DNA of 64,000 nucleotides from JAAXHH01 sp965248395. GTDB taxonomy: Bacteria > JAAXHH01. The DNA is taken from assembly GCA_965248395.1 (NCBI GenBank), contig OZ252103.1, positions 2,108,001 to 2,172,000 of the forward strand, given 5' to 3'. The notes beneath the pieces were generated by a model. That model had not been told where the DNA came from and ran no database searches. It was given only the letters and a program-made list of their open reading frames with translations. Position numbers and translations under genes: made by a program. Positions 16,873-24,253 of the stretch are shown here, in pieces (the stretch's first letter is position 1; each line of letters opens with the position of its first letter).

Positions 16873-17652
16873 ATGCGCACGAGTAAGGTCCTCTCCAAGC
16901 TTCGTTCCTCCGGTTTCGTCCGGATGGCATCCCTCGGCCACTATCTGCCGTTCTACATTCGCTATGCCGCCCACTTTGGATTCGACGGCCTCTGGTTCGA
17001 TCTCGAACACCGGGCGATGGATTCCCGGGAGGTCCAGTCGATTTTGGCCATGTGCCGGCAACACGACATCGACTGTATGGTTCGTCCACCTTCCCTTGAA
17101 AGAACACGGCTGTACCGTTACCTGGAGGACGGCGCCGCGGGATTCATGATTCCATTCATGTCGACCGAGGAAACCGCTCGTCACGTGGTCGGTTGCACGA
17201 AGTTCCCACCCATTGGCAACCGGGGAATCGACGGCGCCGGCATCGACGCCGATTTCGGCATCGACGCCTGGGGCGAGGGGTCGACCTATTTCGACGACGC
17301 AAATCGGGAGACCTTCATCGTAGGTCAGATCGAGACGGTGGAAGGTCTGCGCAACGTCGACTCGATCGCGGCCGTCGAAGGCATCGATGTGGTGTTCATT
17401 GGTCCCGCCGACCTGACGCGGCGCCTGGAGACCGACCCGAACGTCAACTGGACGCTGGACGACGCGATATCACGGGTTTCCGACGCGGCGGAGCGGCACG
17501 GCAAGGCCTGGGGCATCACCGCCGGTACACCTGAACAGATAGCCCATTACCGCGGCCTGGGAGCCAGTCTCGTCCCCTGGGGCGGCGACTTTACCCTGAT
17601 GAAGGTGCTCGAGCAGTGCAGCAAAGACCTGGACGAGATACCAGGAGCCTGA
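16873..17652 (+). CDS. HpcH/HpaI-family class II aldolase
   Basis: A 259-residue metal-dependent aldolase of the HpcH/HpaI (2-keto-3-deoxy sugar-acid / 4-hydroxy-2-oxo acid) family. Visible motifs are FDLEHR near residue 40 with the base region, MVRPP around 75, the PFMST segment, GQIET with the metal-binding Glu and VVFIGPADL near 175. These enzymes split 4-hydroxy-2-oxo acids to pyruvate or glyoxylate plus an aldehyde. The start is supported by AAAGGA 7 nt upstream. The next gene is a PhyH-type oxygenase 17 nt downstream, and an enolase-superfamily gene converges on them, so a sugar-acid pathway is plausible (inference). Confidence 0.88.
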   Translation: MRTSKVLSKLRSSGFVRMASLGHYLPFYIRYAAHFGFDGLWFDLEHRAMDSREVQSILAMCRQHDIDCMVRPPSLERTRLYRYLEDGAAGFMIPFMSTEETARHVVGCTKFPPIGNRGIDGAGIDADFGIDAWGEGSTYFDDANRETFIVGQIETVEGLRNVDSIAAVEGIDVVFIGPADLTRRLETDPNVNWTLDDAISRVSDAAERHGKAWGITAGTPEQIAHYRGLGASLVPWGGDFTLMKVLEQCSKDLDEIPGA

Positions 17653-17669
17653 TTGAAAGGATCGCAAGC

Positions 17670-18560
17670 GTGAAGCGTGAAGTGGTTGGAAACGGAGTCG
17701 AAGTACCGAAAAAGGTCTCTTTGCTGACGGACGATGAAAAGTGGCACTTCGAACTGCAGGGTTATCTGGTGCTGCGAGACGTCGTTTCGAAAGCCGACCT
17801 GGGGACGATGCGATCGGTGCTGAACGGCTGGCTGACAGCGGACGAGAAAGACCTGCCCGAACCCGTGAAGCGGGGGCGGCAGGAGCCGAACAAGACCCAT
17901 ATCGGGCATATTCACTACGGCCACGAGGTCTTTCAGCGACTCAACATGAACCCCCATATCATCCGGGTGGTCGCCGGGTTGACGTGGGGAAGCCCGAGAC
18001 TGATGCACTGCGTCTTCATCCACATGGTCAAAGGCCCCGAAGAACTGCGCTTTCACCGGGACGACGACGGGGTCAAGGTGTCCCATGGATTCCGCAATCC
18101 CAACAACGATTTCCAGGTGGCGGACGGCGAGATCTACTGCAGTCACCTGGCCACGTGGATCGCCCTGTCAGACGTGCCGGTGGGTACGGGATTTTCCCTG
18201 GTGCCGGGAAGCCACAAATCCACCGTTCCCGAGCCTGAAGGCTTGACGGTCGAGCACAATCCGCCCGTTTCGATCACCATTCCGTTGAAAGCGGGAGACG
18301 CGGTCATTTTCTCCACGCGGCTCCTGCACAACGCCAGTCCCTGGACGCAGGACTATCCCCGTCTGAACATATTCCAGCGGTACGTCTTCAGCTGGTTCTT
18401 CGACTTGCCCCACCTGTATCCGCTGGAAGATCACCGCGACAAACTGTCCGATGACATGTACGAATTGGAGAAAATGACCCGCGACGAGAAGCAGGTCGTC
18501 AAGCGGGTTCGGGAGAGGCTGACGGAGCTGAAGGCAAGTACCGCCGCAACGGGTGGCTGA
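17670..18560 (+). CDS. Phytanoyl-CoA dioxygenase (PhyH) family protein, copy 1
   Basis: A 296-residue 2-oxoglutarate/Fe(II)-dependent oxygenase-like protein. The iron facial triad can be placed at His and Asp in LRFHRDDDG and the distal His in LLHNASPW, and the LSDVPVGTGFSLVPGSHK segment is the typical PhyH core. The substrate is unknown; bacterial members hydroxylate many small molecules. The GTG at 17670 is chosen because AAAGGA lies 8 nt upstream and it avoids overlap with the aldolase gene. Its stop abuts the stop of the convergent enolase-superfamily gene. Confidence 0.85.
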   Translation: MKREVVGNGVEVPKKVSLLTDDEKWHFELQGYLVLRDVVSKADLGTMRSVLNGWLTADEKDLPEPVKRGRQEPNKTHIGHIHYGHEVFQRLNMNPHIIRVVAGLTWGSPRLMHCVFIHMVKGPEELRFHRDDDGVKVSHGFRNPNNDFQVADGEIYCSHLATWIALSDVPVGTGFSLVPGSHKSTVPEPEGLTVEHNPPVSITIPLKAGDAVIFSTRLLHNASPWTQDYPRLNIFQRYVFSWFFDLPHLYPLEDHRDKLSDDMYELEKMTRDEKQVVKRVRERLTELKASTAATGG

Positions 18561-19712
18561 TCACGCCTCGTGCACGATAGTGTCCACCCGGTGAGCCTCG
18601 ATGTATTCCCGATCGATTTCGGCGCCCAATCCAGGGCCCTGCGGGACCGGTACACATCCGTGCATATCGATGTTTTCCAGTTCGTCCGTGTATTCGGGTG
18701 CGTAAATCTGCGGCTTCGTTTTCTCGATGCCGGGATGAACCAGGCCGAGCTCGTAGTAGTTGCTGTTTCGGATGGAGGCCATCAGGTGCCGGTGAGCAAG
18801 TCCTCCGCCATGGAGCTCCACGTCCAGTCCAAGACCCTCCGCCGCGTGGGCGATTTTCATCACGCCGGTGATACCGCCATCTTCGTAGACACCGGCACGT
18901 ACGAAATCCGTTCCGCCATTGACGATGAAATCGACGTGCTGCTCAAGGCCGAAGATATGCTCGGTCTGGAGGATCGGCGTGGTGATGTGTTCCCGCAGTG
19001 TCTTGTGGCCGAAAATCGACACGCCGCCGTCCTGATAGGGATCTTCCAGCCAGTAGAACCCGGCTTCGTCGCAGGCGCGGCCCACCTTCAATGCGTCCGC
19101 CCAGGTATTGTATTCGCACGCGGGGTCGATCATGAGATCCATGTCGTCTCCGACACGCTTGCCCATGACCCTTACGTTAGCGACCTCGCGCTCGATTGGG
19201 GCGTTGCCCCAACCGTGAATCTTGAACGCCCGATATCCCATGTCCCTGCACTGTTCGGCGAAATCAGCGAAGGCTTCGGGAGTGTGCAGCCCACCGTTTT
19301 CGTCGCCATGGTAGGTACTGGCATAAACGGGCAGGGACATTCTGTAACCACCCAGCAACTGATAAACAGGCGCATTGTAGTACTTGCCCGCGAAGTCCCA
19401 AAGCGCGACATCTACTGCGCCGATCTGGGTTCGGTCGGTGTGCCGCAACCCGCGTTTCAGATCGTTATAGATCCTTTCCCGTTCAAAGGGATTTTTACCC
19501 AGCAGATACTGAACCGCGGCGCCCGATGGTGAAGGACCACCCACGTATTCTCCAACAATGCCCAGGTTGGTGTGTATACGCAACAGCCCCCCGCCCAATT
19601 TATAACGGGAACCTTGCTCATAAACCATGTTGAATCCGTTGTAGTCCACGCCCATGTTTTCCACGGTGTATTGAAAGACCACTGTTTCCAGTTTGGTGAT
19701 AGTGGGGTTCAT
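18561..19712 (-). CDS. Mandelate racemase/muconate lactonizing enzyme-family (enolase superfamily) protein
   Basis: A 383-residue enolase-superfamily protein. The capping domain is followed by the barrel with metal ligands in LMIDPACEY (Asp), FYWLEDPYQ (Glu) and LQTEHIFG (Glu). The general-base strand reads AFKIHGWG, a K-x-H form, and VELHGGG carries a late His. Members dehydrate sugar acids or racemise hydroxy acids. The ATG at 19712 is used; an upstream in-frame ATG at 19745 adds 11 residues not typical of the family. With the neighbouring HpcH/HpaI aldolase it could form a dehydratase-aldolase route for a sugar acid (inference). Confidence 0.88.
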   Translation of the reverse strand: MNPTITKLETVVFQYTVENMGVDYNGFNMVYEQGSRYKLGGGLLRIHTNLGIVGEYVGGPSPSGAAVQYLLGKNPFERERIYNDLKRGLRHTDRTQIGAVDVALWDFAGKYYNAPVYQLLGGYRMSLPVYASTYHGDENGGLHTPEAFADFAEQCRDMGYRAFKIHGWGNAPIEREVANVRVMGKRVGDDMDLMIDPACEYNTWADALKVGRACDEAGFYWLEDPYQDGGVSIFGHKTLREHITTPILQTEHIFGLEQHVDFIVNGGTDFVRAGVYEDGGITGVMKIAHAAEGLGLDVELHGGGLAHRHLMASIRNSNYYELGLVHPGIEKTKPQIYAPEYTDELENIDMHGCVPVPQGPGLGAEIDREYIEAHRVDTIVHEA

Positions 19713-20101
19713 ACGAGGGAGTCTCCCTTGCTTAGGCTTTTGCATACAGTCCGGCGATTACCGATCTTTTGGGTCTATTTCGAAGTACATTACAAATATA
19801 CGCAAGAATATAATACTATTAGTACTATAATTTATCGACCTAATACTACGACAATCTATTCAACAAGATCCGGCTTCCGCCATTCAAGGTTTCGCCATAT
19901 CCATTCAGGTTCCGTTTTCTCCATTTCGGTTTATCCGGTTTTCTCGGTTTTTTCATGAAGTTCTACTTTCGAAGTTCCTATCGTACGTTATATTGTAATT
20001 TGATAATTAATAGTACTAATCATATTATAATAAACAAAACTATAGATGAAGACCCTCGTTTATATCAAAACCGATTGGATTTATGCGATTGCAAGTTGTC
20101 T
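19713..20101 (+). other. AT-rich intergenic region with inverted repeats
   Basis: This 389-nt stretch has no convincing gene and is strikingly AT-rich compared with the rest of the window. It contains a pair of 28-nt inverted arms (see separate repeat entry) and a run of short degenerate repeats of the form CCATTC(A)AGGTTTC / CGGTTTTCTC between about 19875 and 19955. It must hold the promoter of the enolase-superfamily gene, but AT-richness makes a unique choice impossible. Confidence 0.5.
19809..20029 (+). repeat. 28-nt imperfect inverted repeat containing palindrome TAGTACTA
   Basis: The left arm is 19809-19836 and the right arm 20002-20029. The reverse complement of the right arm matches the left at 24 of 28 positions. 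Each arm contains the 8-bp palindrome TAGTACTA (within ATTAGTACTAT). The arms are separated by 165 nt. It could be a pair of regulator sites with looping, a decayed mobile-element remnant or a large hairpin. Confidence 0.6.
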
Positions 20102-21328
20102 TCACTGAACCTTCTTGATGTCTCGAATGGCACCGTAGGGAACCCCGGTTATCGTAACCATCTCTTCGGCCCGGCGCACCGTTTCGGCGACTTCTACTTT
20201 GAGGTCTTGAGGGTAATATACCTGTCCAGCCTTGACTGTAAGGTGAGGCACTATCATACTATTTCCAGATTCCTGTCGACCGTGTGCGTCGGTAAAAGTA
20301 AAGCGGCCATCCTCCAGGTTGAATACGGCGATGTCGGCAATGCTTCCGGTCCTCAGGGTACCGATTTCGTCCGAACGGTTCAATACCCGTGCGGGATTAA
20401 CCGTCGTCTGGCGTATAATCTCGTCGAATTCCAGTCCCATGTTCAGCAGTTTTGACGCGGTCTCGGGAAGGCTGTAAACCGGTGAATTCAGACTATAGAC
20501 ATGTAGATCCGTGCTGATCACATCGGACAGAAACCCAAGTTCTACCGCCCGTTTTGCAACACCATAATGAAAACTTCCCGCGCCGTGTCCCAAATCAAAG
20601 AACACCCCTCGCGCTCTAGCGTTGTACACTTCCGGTATCACCCGATCATCATCGCCGATGATGTGATCTCCTTTGCCCTGGTAGCAGTGGGTCACGATAT
20701 CTCCCGGACGTAGCAATTCGAGTATACTCGGCAGCACGACGCCCTTGTCGATATGTACCATGACCCGTGTGTCCACCATCTCAGCTGCTTCGATGGCCCG
20801 CCTCAGCGGTTCCACGCCATGTCTTCCCACCTGGAAGGCTCCCTGTCGGACCTTAACACCCACACAGTGATTGGGCCACATGGATATTACGCGGGCCGTG
20901 TGTTCGGGATCGGCGTTGTGTATGTCCTCCATCTCGCCTCGCATGGAATTCAGGAGTCCGATGCTGCTGATGTGTACGAACGTGAGCACTTCCGTGCGGG
21001 ATGGTTCGATGATGTACTCGAGAAAACCACGCAGGTTAGTCCATCCGGGACTCCCGGCATCTACGATGGTCGTTACGCCCGTGGCCAGGCAGAGGGCGTC
21101 GGCCTTGATGCCGAAGGTCGTAGCCCCGGCATACACGTGGGCGTGCAGATCGATCCAACCCGGCGTAAGATATCTGCCCGCTAGATCTATAATCGCATCC
21201 GCTTCGGCTTCGAGACGATCGGAAACTGCGGCGATTTTACCGTTTCTGATTCCCACGTCTCCCACACCGTGGTACTGTTGGGACGGGTCGACGATCGTTG
21301 CACCTGATAGTATAAGATCGTAAGTCAT
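20102..21328 (-). CDS. Amidohydrolase/deacetylase-family metallohydrolase
   Basis: A 408-residue protein of the dihydroorotase-like amidohydrolase superfamily, closest in pattern to the amidohydrolase/deacetylase group (EF_0837/AHA_3915 type). The metal site is visible as His-x-His in IDLHAHVYAG, a Lys likely carbamylated in VGVKVRQG, His in VMVHIDKG and VTHCYQG, and Asp in ISTDLHV. N- and C-terminal beta segments form the usual flanking sandwich (DLILSGATIVDP, GSIADIAVFNLEDGRF). It likely hydrolyses a cyclic amide or N-acyl substrate. No clear ribosome site precedes the ATG at 21328. It is divergent from PhyH copy 2, sharing an AT-rich promoter region. Confidence 0.85.
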   Translation of the reverse strand: MTYDLILSGATIVDPSQQYHGVGDVGIRNGKIAAVSDRLEAEADAIIDLAGRYLTPGWIDLHAHVYAGATTFGIKADALCLATGVTTIVDAGSPGWTNLRGFLEYIIEPSRTEVLTFVHISSIGLLNSMRGEMEDIHNADPEHTARVISMWPNHCVGVKVRQGAFQVGRHGVEPLRRAIEAAEMVDTRVMVHIDKGVVLPSILELLRPGDIVTHCYQGKGDHIIGDDDRVIPEVYNARARGVFFDLGHGAGSFHYGVAKRAVELGFLSDVISTDLHVYSLNSPVYSLPETASKLLNMGLEFDEIIRQTTVNPARVLNRSDEIGTLRTGSIADIAVFNLEDGRFTFTDAHGRQESGNSMIVPHLTVKAGQVYYPQDLKVEVAETVRRAEEMVTITGVPYGAIRDIKKVQ

Positions 21329-21385
21329 TGTTATTATTAAAAATGATACTAGAACTTTCCGTGTTCAGGGACGGAGAGCGATTAG

Positions 21386-21412
21386 TTGACTTTTGCAAAT
21401 TATAACTATAAC
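21386..21412 (+). promoter_or_regulatory. Candidate promoter for PhyH copy 2
   Basis: TTGACT (21386-21391) is followed after 15 nt by TATAAC (21407-21412). The spacing is short, so this is tentative. The region is AT-rich and lies between the divergent amidohydrolase and PhyH genes. Confidence 0.3.
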
Positions 21413-21460
21413 GTGTACGCGCATCAATGACCTTAACTAGATAAAGCAAACTATAACGTG
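21405..21460 (+). repeat. Direct repeat ACTATAACGTG, two copies
   Basis: ACTATAACGTG occurs at 21405-21415 and exactly again at 21450-21460, 45 nt apart, in the short region between divergent genes. The second copy ends 10 nt before the PhyH ATG and overlaps its ribosome-binding area. It may be a pair of regulator sites. Confidence 0.5.
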
Positions 21461-21470
21461 AGGTCACGAC

Positions 21471-22301
21471 ATGCCGACCGGCCTGACCGAAAATCAGAAG
21501 CGCGAGTATCTGGAGAACGGTTTCCTGCCTATAGAACGACTCTTCGATCCTGGCAAGCTCGATACACTTATAGTGGAGCTGAATGGTGTAGTCGACGAGT
21601 GGGCGGATCGGTACTACGCGGAGGGTAAACTGACGGAGCGGTTCACGGACGAACCCTTCGAGCGTAGACTGTACCGGATCCATCAGGTCATGGAAGGTCG
21701 TTGCGAGGAAATGCACGAAGCCGTATTGGGTAAACGGAAGACCGCGGGTATGTTTCACGTCATGACCCTGCCCGAGATTCTCGACGTCGTCGAATCCCTC
21801 ATCGGGCCGGAGATTCTCGTACACCCCCAGTTCAATTCCCGGGCCAAGTTGCCGGACAAGACCTCCGCCGTAGGCTGGCACCAGGACATCGGATTTCTGA
21901 ATCCCGACGTGATGCCGACCTTCATGGTCAATTTCTGGCTTCCGCTGGTCGATTCAGACGAACATAACGGATGCCTGGAGGTCATCCGTGGCAGTCACCG
22001 ATGCGAAAGGCTGCCGTTCGTGGATTCACCGGAGCAAATCGTTCCGGAATCCATGCCCGCAGGCGATCGGGTGACCTGCCCCATTCCCAGGGGCGGCGTA
22101 CTCCTGTTGCATCACACTACGGTGCACCGGTCCACGCCTAATTACTCGGATCATATACGGTGGAGCCTGGACATTCGGTATAGTGACTGGCGAAAACCAA
22201 CAGGACGGAATGATGTCCCGGGCTTCATCGCCCGCAGCCGGGAACATCCCGACAAGGTTGCAGCGGGCCACAAGGATTGGCAGCGATTGTTCGAGTCGTG
22301 A
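21471..22301 (+). CDS. Phytanoyl-CoA dioxygenase (PhyH) family protein, copy 2
   Basis: A 276-residue Fe(II)/2-oxoglutarate oxygenase-like protein. The His-x-Asp iron motif is in GWHQDIGFL, followed by NFWLPLVDSDEHNGCLEVIR and GSH, and the distal His and 2-oxoglutarate region are in HHTTVHRSTPNYSDHIRWS. All key residues of the family are present. A GAGG site lies 7 nt before the ATG. The substrate is unknown. It is divergent from the amidohydrolase gene and stands alone; downstream is the truncated beta-barrel gene on the other strand. Confidence 0.88.
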   Translation: MPTGLTENQKREYLENGFLPIERLFDPGKLDTLIVELNGVVDEWADRYYAEGKLTERFTDEPFERRLYRIHQVMEGRCEEMHEAVLGKRKTAGMFHVMTLPEILDVVESLIGPEILVHPQFNSRAKLPDKTSAVGWHQDIGFLNPDVMPTFMVNFWLPLVDSDEHNGCLEVIRGSHRCERLPFVDSPEQIVPESMPAGDRVTCPIPRGGVLLLHHTTVHRSTPNYSDHIRWSLDIRYSDWRKPTGRNDVPGFIARSREHPDKVAAGHKDWQRLFES

Positions 22302-22331
22302 AAGGGTGTTGTTACCAGGGGCGTGCTTCTT

Positions 22332-23046
22332 TCAAAACCGGAAAGTCGCGCGGAGCAGGATCGCGTCGATCGGATTGTCGTCGCTACGGGTATCGATTCG
22401 AGTGCCTTCGATGGATAGCGCCGCGCCCTGCGCCACTTTCCACATGGCCCCGGTCCGGACCCTGCGGCGCCCTTCTTCCTCCAGCGTCAATGTGGCGAAT
22501 GGGGTGAACACGCCCCCGGTACCCAGGAGATCCATACCGTAGCCCATTTCCGCTTCTAATCGGCCCGCGGCCGCGAAGCTTCCAGCATTGCTGAGCAGCG
22601 AAACGTCCCGGGCAGAGCAGAGGCGGTTCGTAGCGCTCGAAGTATTCCCCCACGCCGGGGAGATCGAGAGCGAAAGTCCACGCTCCGAAGCGGCCCTACC
22701 GTAACGGATCGCACCGCTTGCTCCCCACTCCTTGTAGCCTTCGTCTTCGTGCACTACGAGTGTGCGCACGGTGCCTTCGACGGTGAGCGATCCGATGGCG
22801 TATCGCAAGCCGGCGCCCATTTCCAAACCGGTGCCGGTCTCTGCGTCACCGCCGTCGTGACGAATACCGACTTCGCCACTTGGGGTGAATGTCCCGCCTT
22901 CACCTATCCTGAATGAACTTGATCCTTCCAACAGCAAGCGTACACGGTTGACGTCTCCCTGGACTTCGGCCAGGGCTGCTGTAGCCTCGGTTGTGGTGCG
23001 CACCCACATGGCGTCCGATTTCACGGCCAGGGTCAGTCCGCCATGC
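22332..23046 (-). pseudogene. Truncated outer-membrane beta-barrel (autotransporter-type) fragment, C-terminal part only
   Basis: The minus-strand frame encodes about 238 residues of the translocator barrel of an autotransporter-like protein. Typical segments are LTLAVKSDAMWVRT, RVRLLLEGSSSF, SGEVGIRHDGGDAETGTG, EWGASGAIRYG, LSLSISPAWG and a final strand ending in ATFRF with terminal Phe, the usual BAM-recognised end. Everything upstream of GGLTLAVKSD is missing: at about 23041-23047 homology stops and the opposite strand begins to encode asparagine synthase. There is no proper start or signal peptide. It is a gene fragment created by rearrangement or by an assembly join. Confidence 0.75.
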
Positions 23047-23047
23047 G

Positions 23048-24067
23048 AACTATGACGAGGAACCCGTGGCCGGAAGAACTGCACGCCACGTCGGGGCCGA
23101 GTACGAGGCAGTTTCCGTTACCCAGGGAGACTGCGCCGACTGTTTTGCTGACGCGGTATGGCATGCCGAGGCCATACAGGCCAACGCGCACGGAGCGGCC
23201 CGCTACATCCTGAGCGGAGAGGTTCGGCGGGCTGGATACAAGACCGTCCTGGCGGGTGAAGGGGCGGACGAACTGTTCGCCGGTTACGAATTCTGCCGGC
23301 CCGCGTTGCTCCGCGGCCCTCGTCGACCGGTACTCGACTGGTTGCGAATCGGCCTGGCGCTGCTTGGTGCGTATAGCCCCGCGGAACGCCAGGTAGCCCT
23401 GGTCTCCCCCTGGCTGGTACGCATCAGCCGCATACTTGGACTTTCCAACGAGGTCATGGAAGCCCTTGGCGGAAAGCTGGGCATCCTGTGTGGTCTGCTG
23501 GCGCAGGATTTCCGGGAACGCATCGCCGGGCGTGATCCCTACAGGGTTTTCTTCAACCAGTTCGATTACCGTAAGCAGCTTGCCGGCCGCGAACCCGTAA
23601 AACAGGTTCTCTATCTGTGGCTGAAGTCCCTTTTCGCAGGTTACAACCTGGCGGCCGAGCGGGTTGACATGGCCCACGGGGTCGAAGTGCGTCTGCCCTA
23701 CCTTGACCACCGGTTTTTCGAATTCGGAAGCCGGATTCCATCCAGGCTCCTGGTATGGGATGGACGACCCAAATACCCGCTCCGGGAGGCGGCAAGGCCC
23801 TATTTGACCGAGGAGGTTTACACAGGGTCTAAGAAGCCGTTCCTCGCGCCGCCGGCGACGCTTCAACCAGGAAACAGGCTGTACGAGATGTGCCAGGATA
23901 CCCTTCGCGGCCCCGGTATGCGAAATTCACCCTTCTTCGATCACAGCCACGTGGCCGCGCTGCTCGACAGGCTGCCACGGATGGAAGAAAGCGAACGAAG
24001 CACCCTCGATCCGTTAATCATGGCATTGACCTCTCTATGCGTACTGCAGGAACGTTACGGGCTTTGA
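23048..24067 (+). pseudogene. 5'-truncated asparagine synthase (AsnB-type), synthetase domain only
   Basis: The frame encodes about 339 residues from the late part of asparagine synthetase B: ANYDEEPVAGRTARHVG, then VLAGEGADELFAGYEF, MAHGVEVRLPYLDHRFFEF and PKYPLREAARPYL with SKKPFLAPP. The glutamine amidotransferase domain and the SGGxDS pyrophosphatase loop are absent. The open frame runs back to 22991, but residues encoded there are only the opposite strand of the beta-barrel fragment. It cannot make a normal enzyme. The break coincides exactly with the truncation of the beta-barrel gene. Confidence 0.8.
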
Positions 24068-24253
24068 TGATGAGGTGGTTCCAGGGACCTTACGCAAAAG
24101 AAACCTCAAGCGGGTAACCCTTACTGTGCCTTCGAGGCCGGATGGCGGTGTTGGATATACTTGACCGGGTTGCTTACTTATGCTGTGCCGGTTGTTGCCT
24201 CGATTTGATTCATCAACAACGTCTATTAAACTCAGCAGGAGCATAGCGCAAGC

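Noticed and set aside
22991..23047. Open frame extending asparagine synthase to an ATG at 22991
   Set aside because: These codons are the opposite strand of the beta-barrel fragment, so they are not a true N-terminus.
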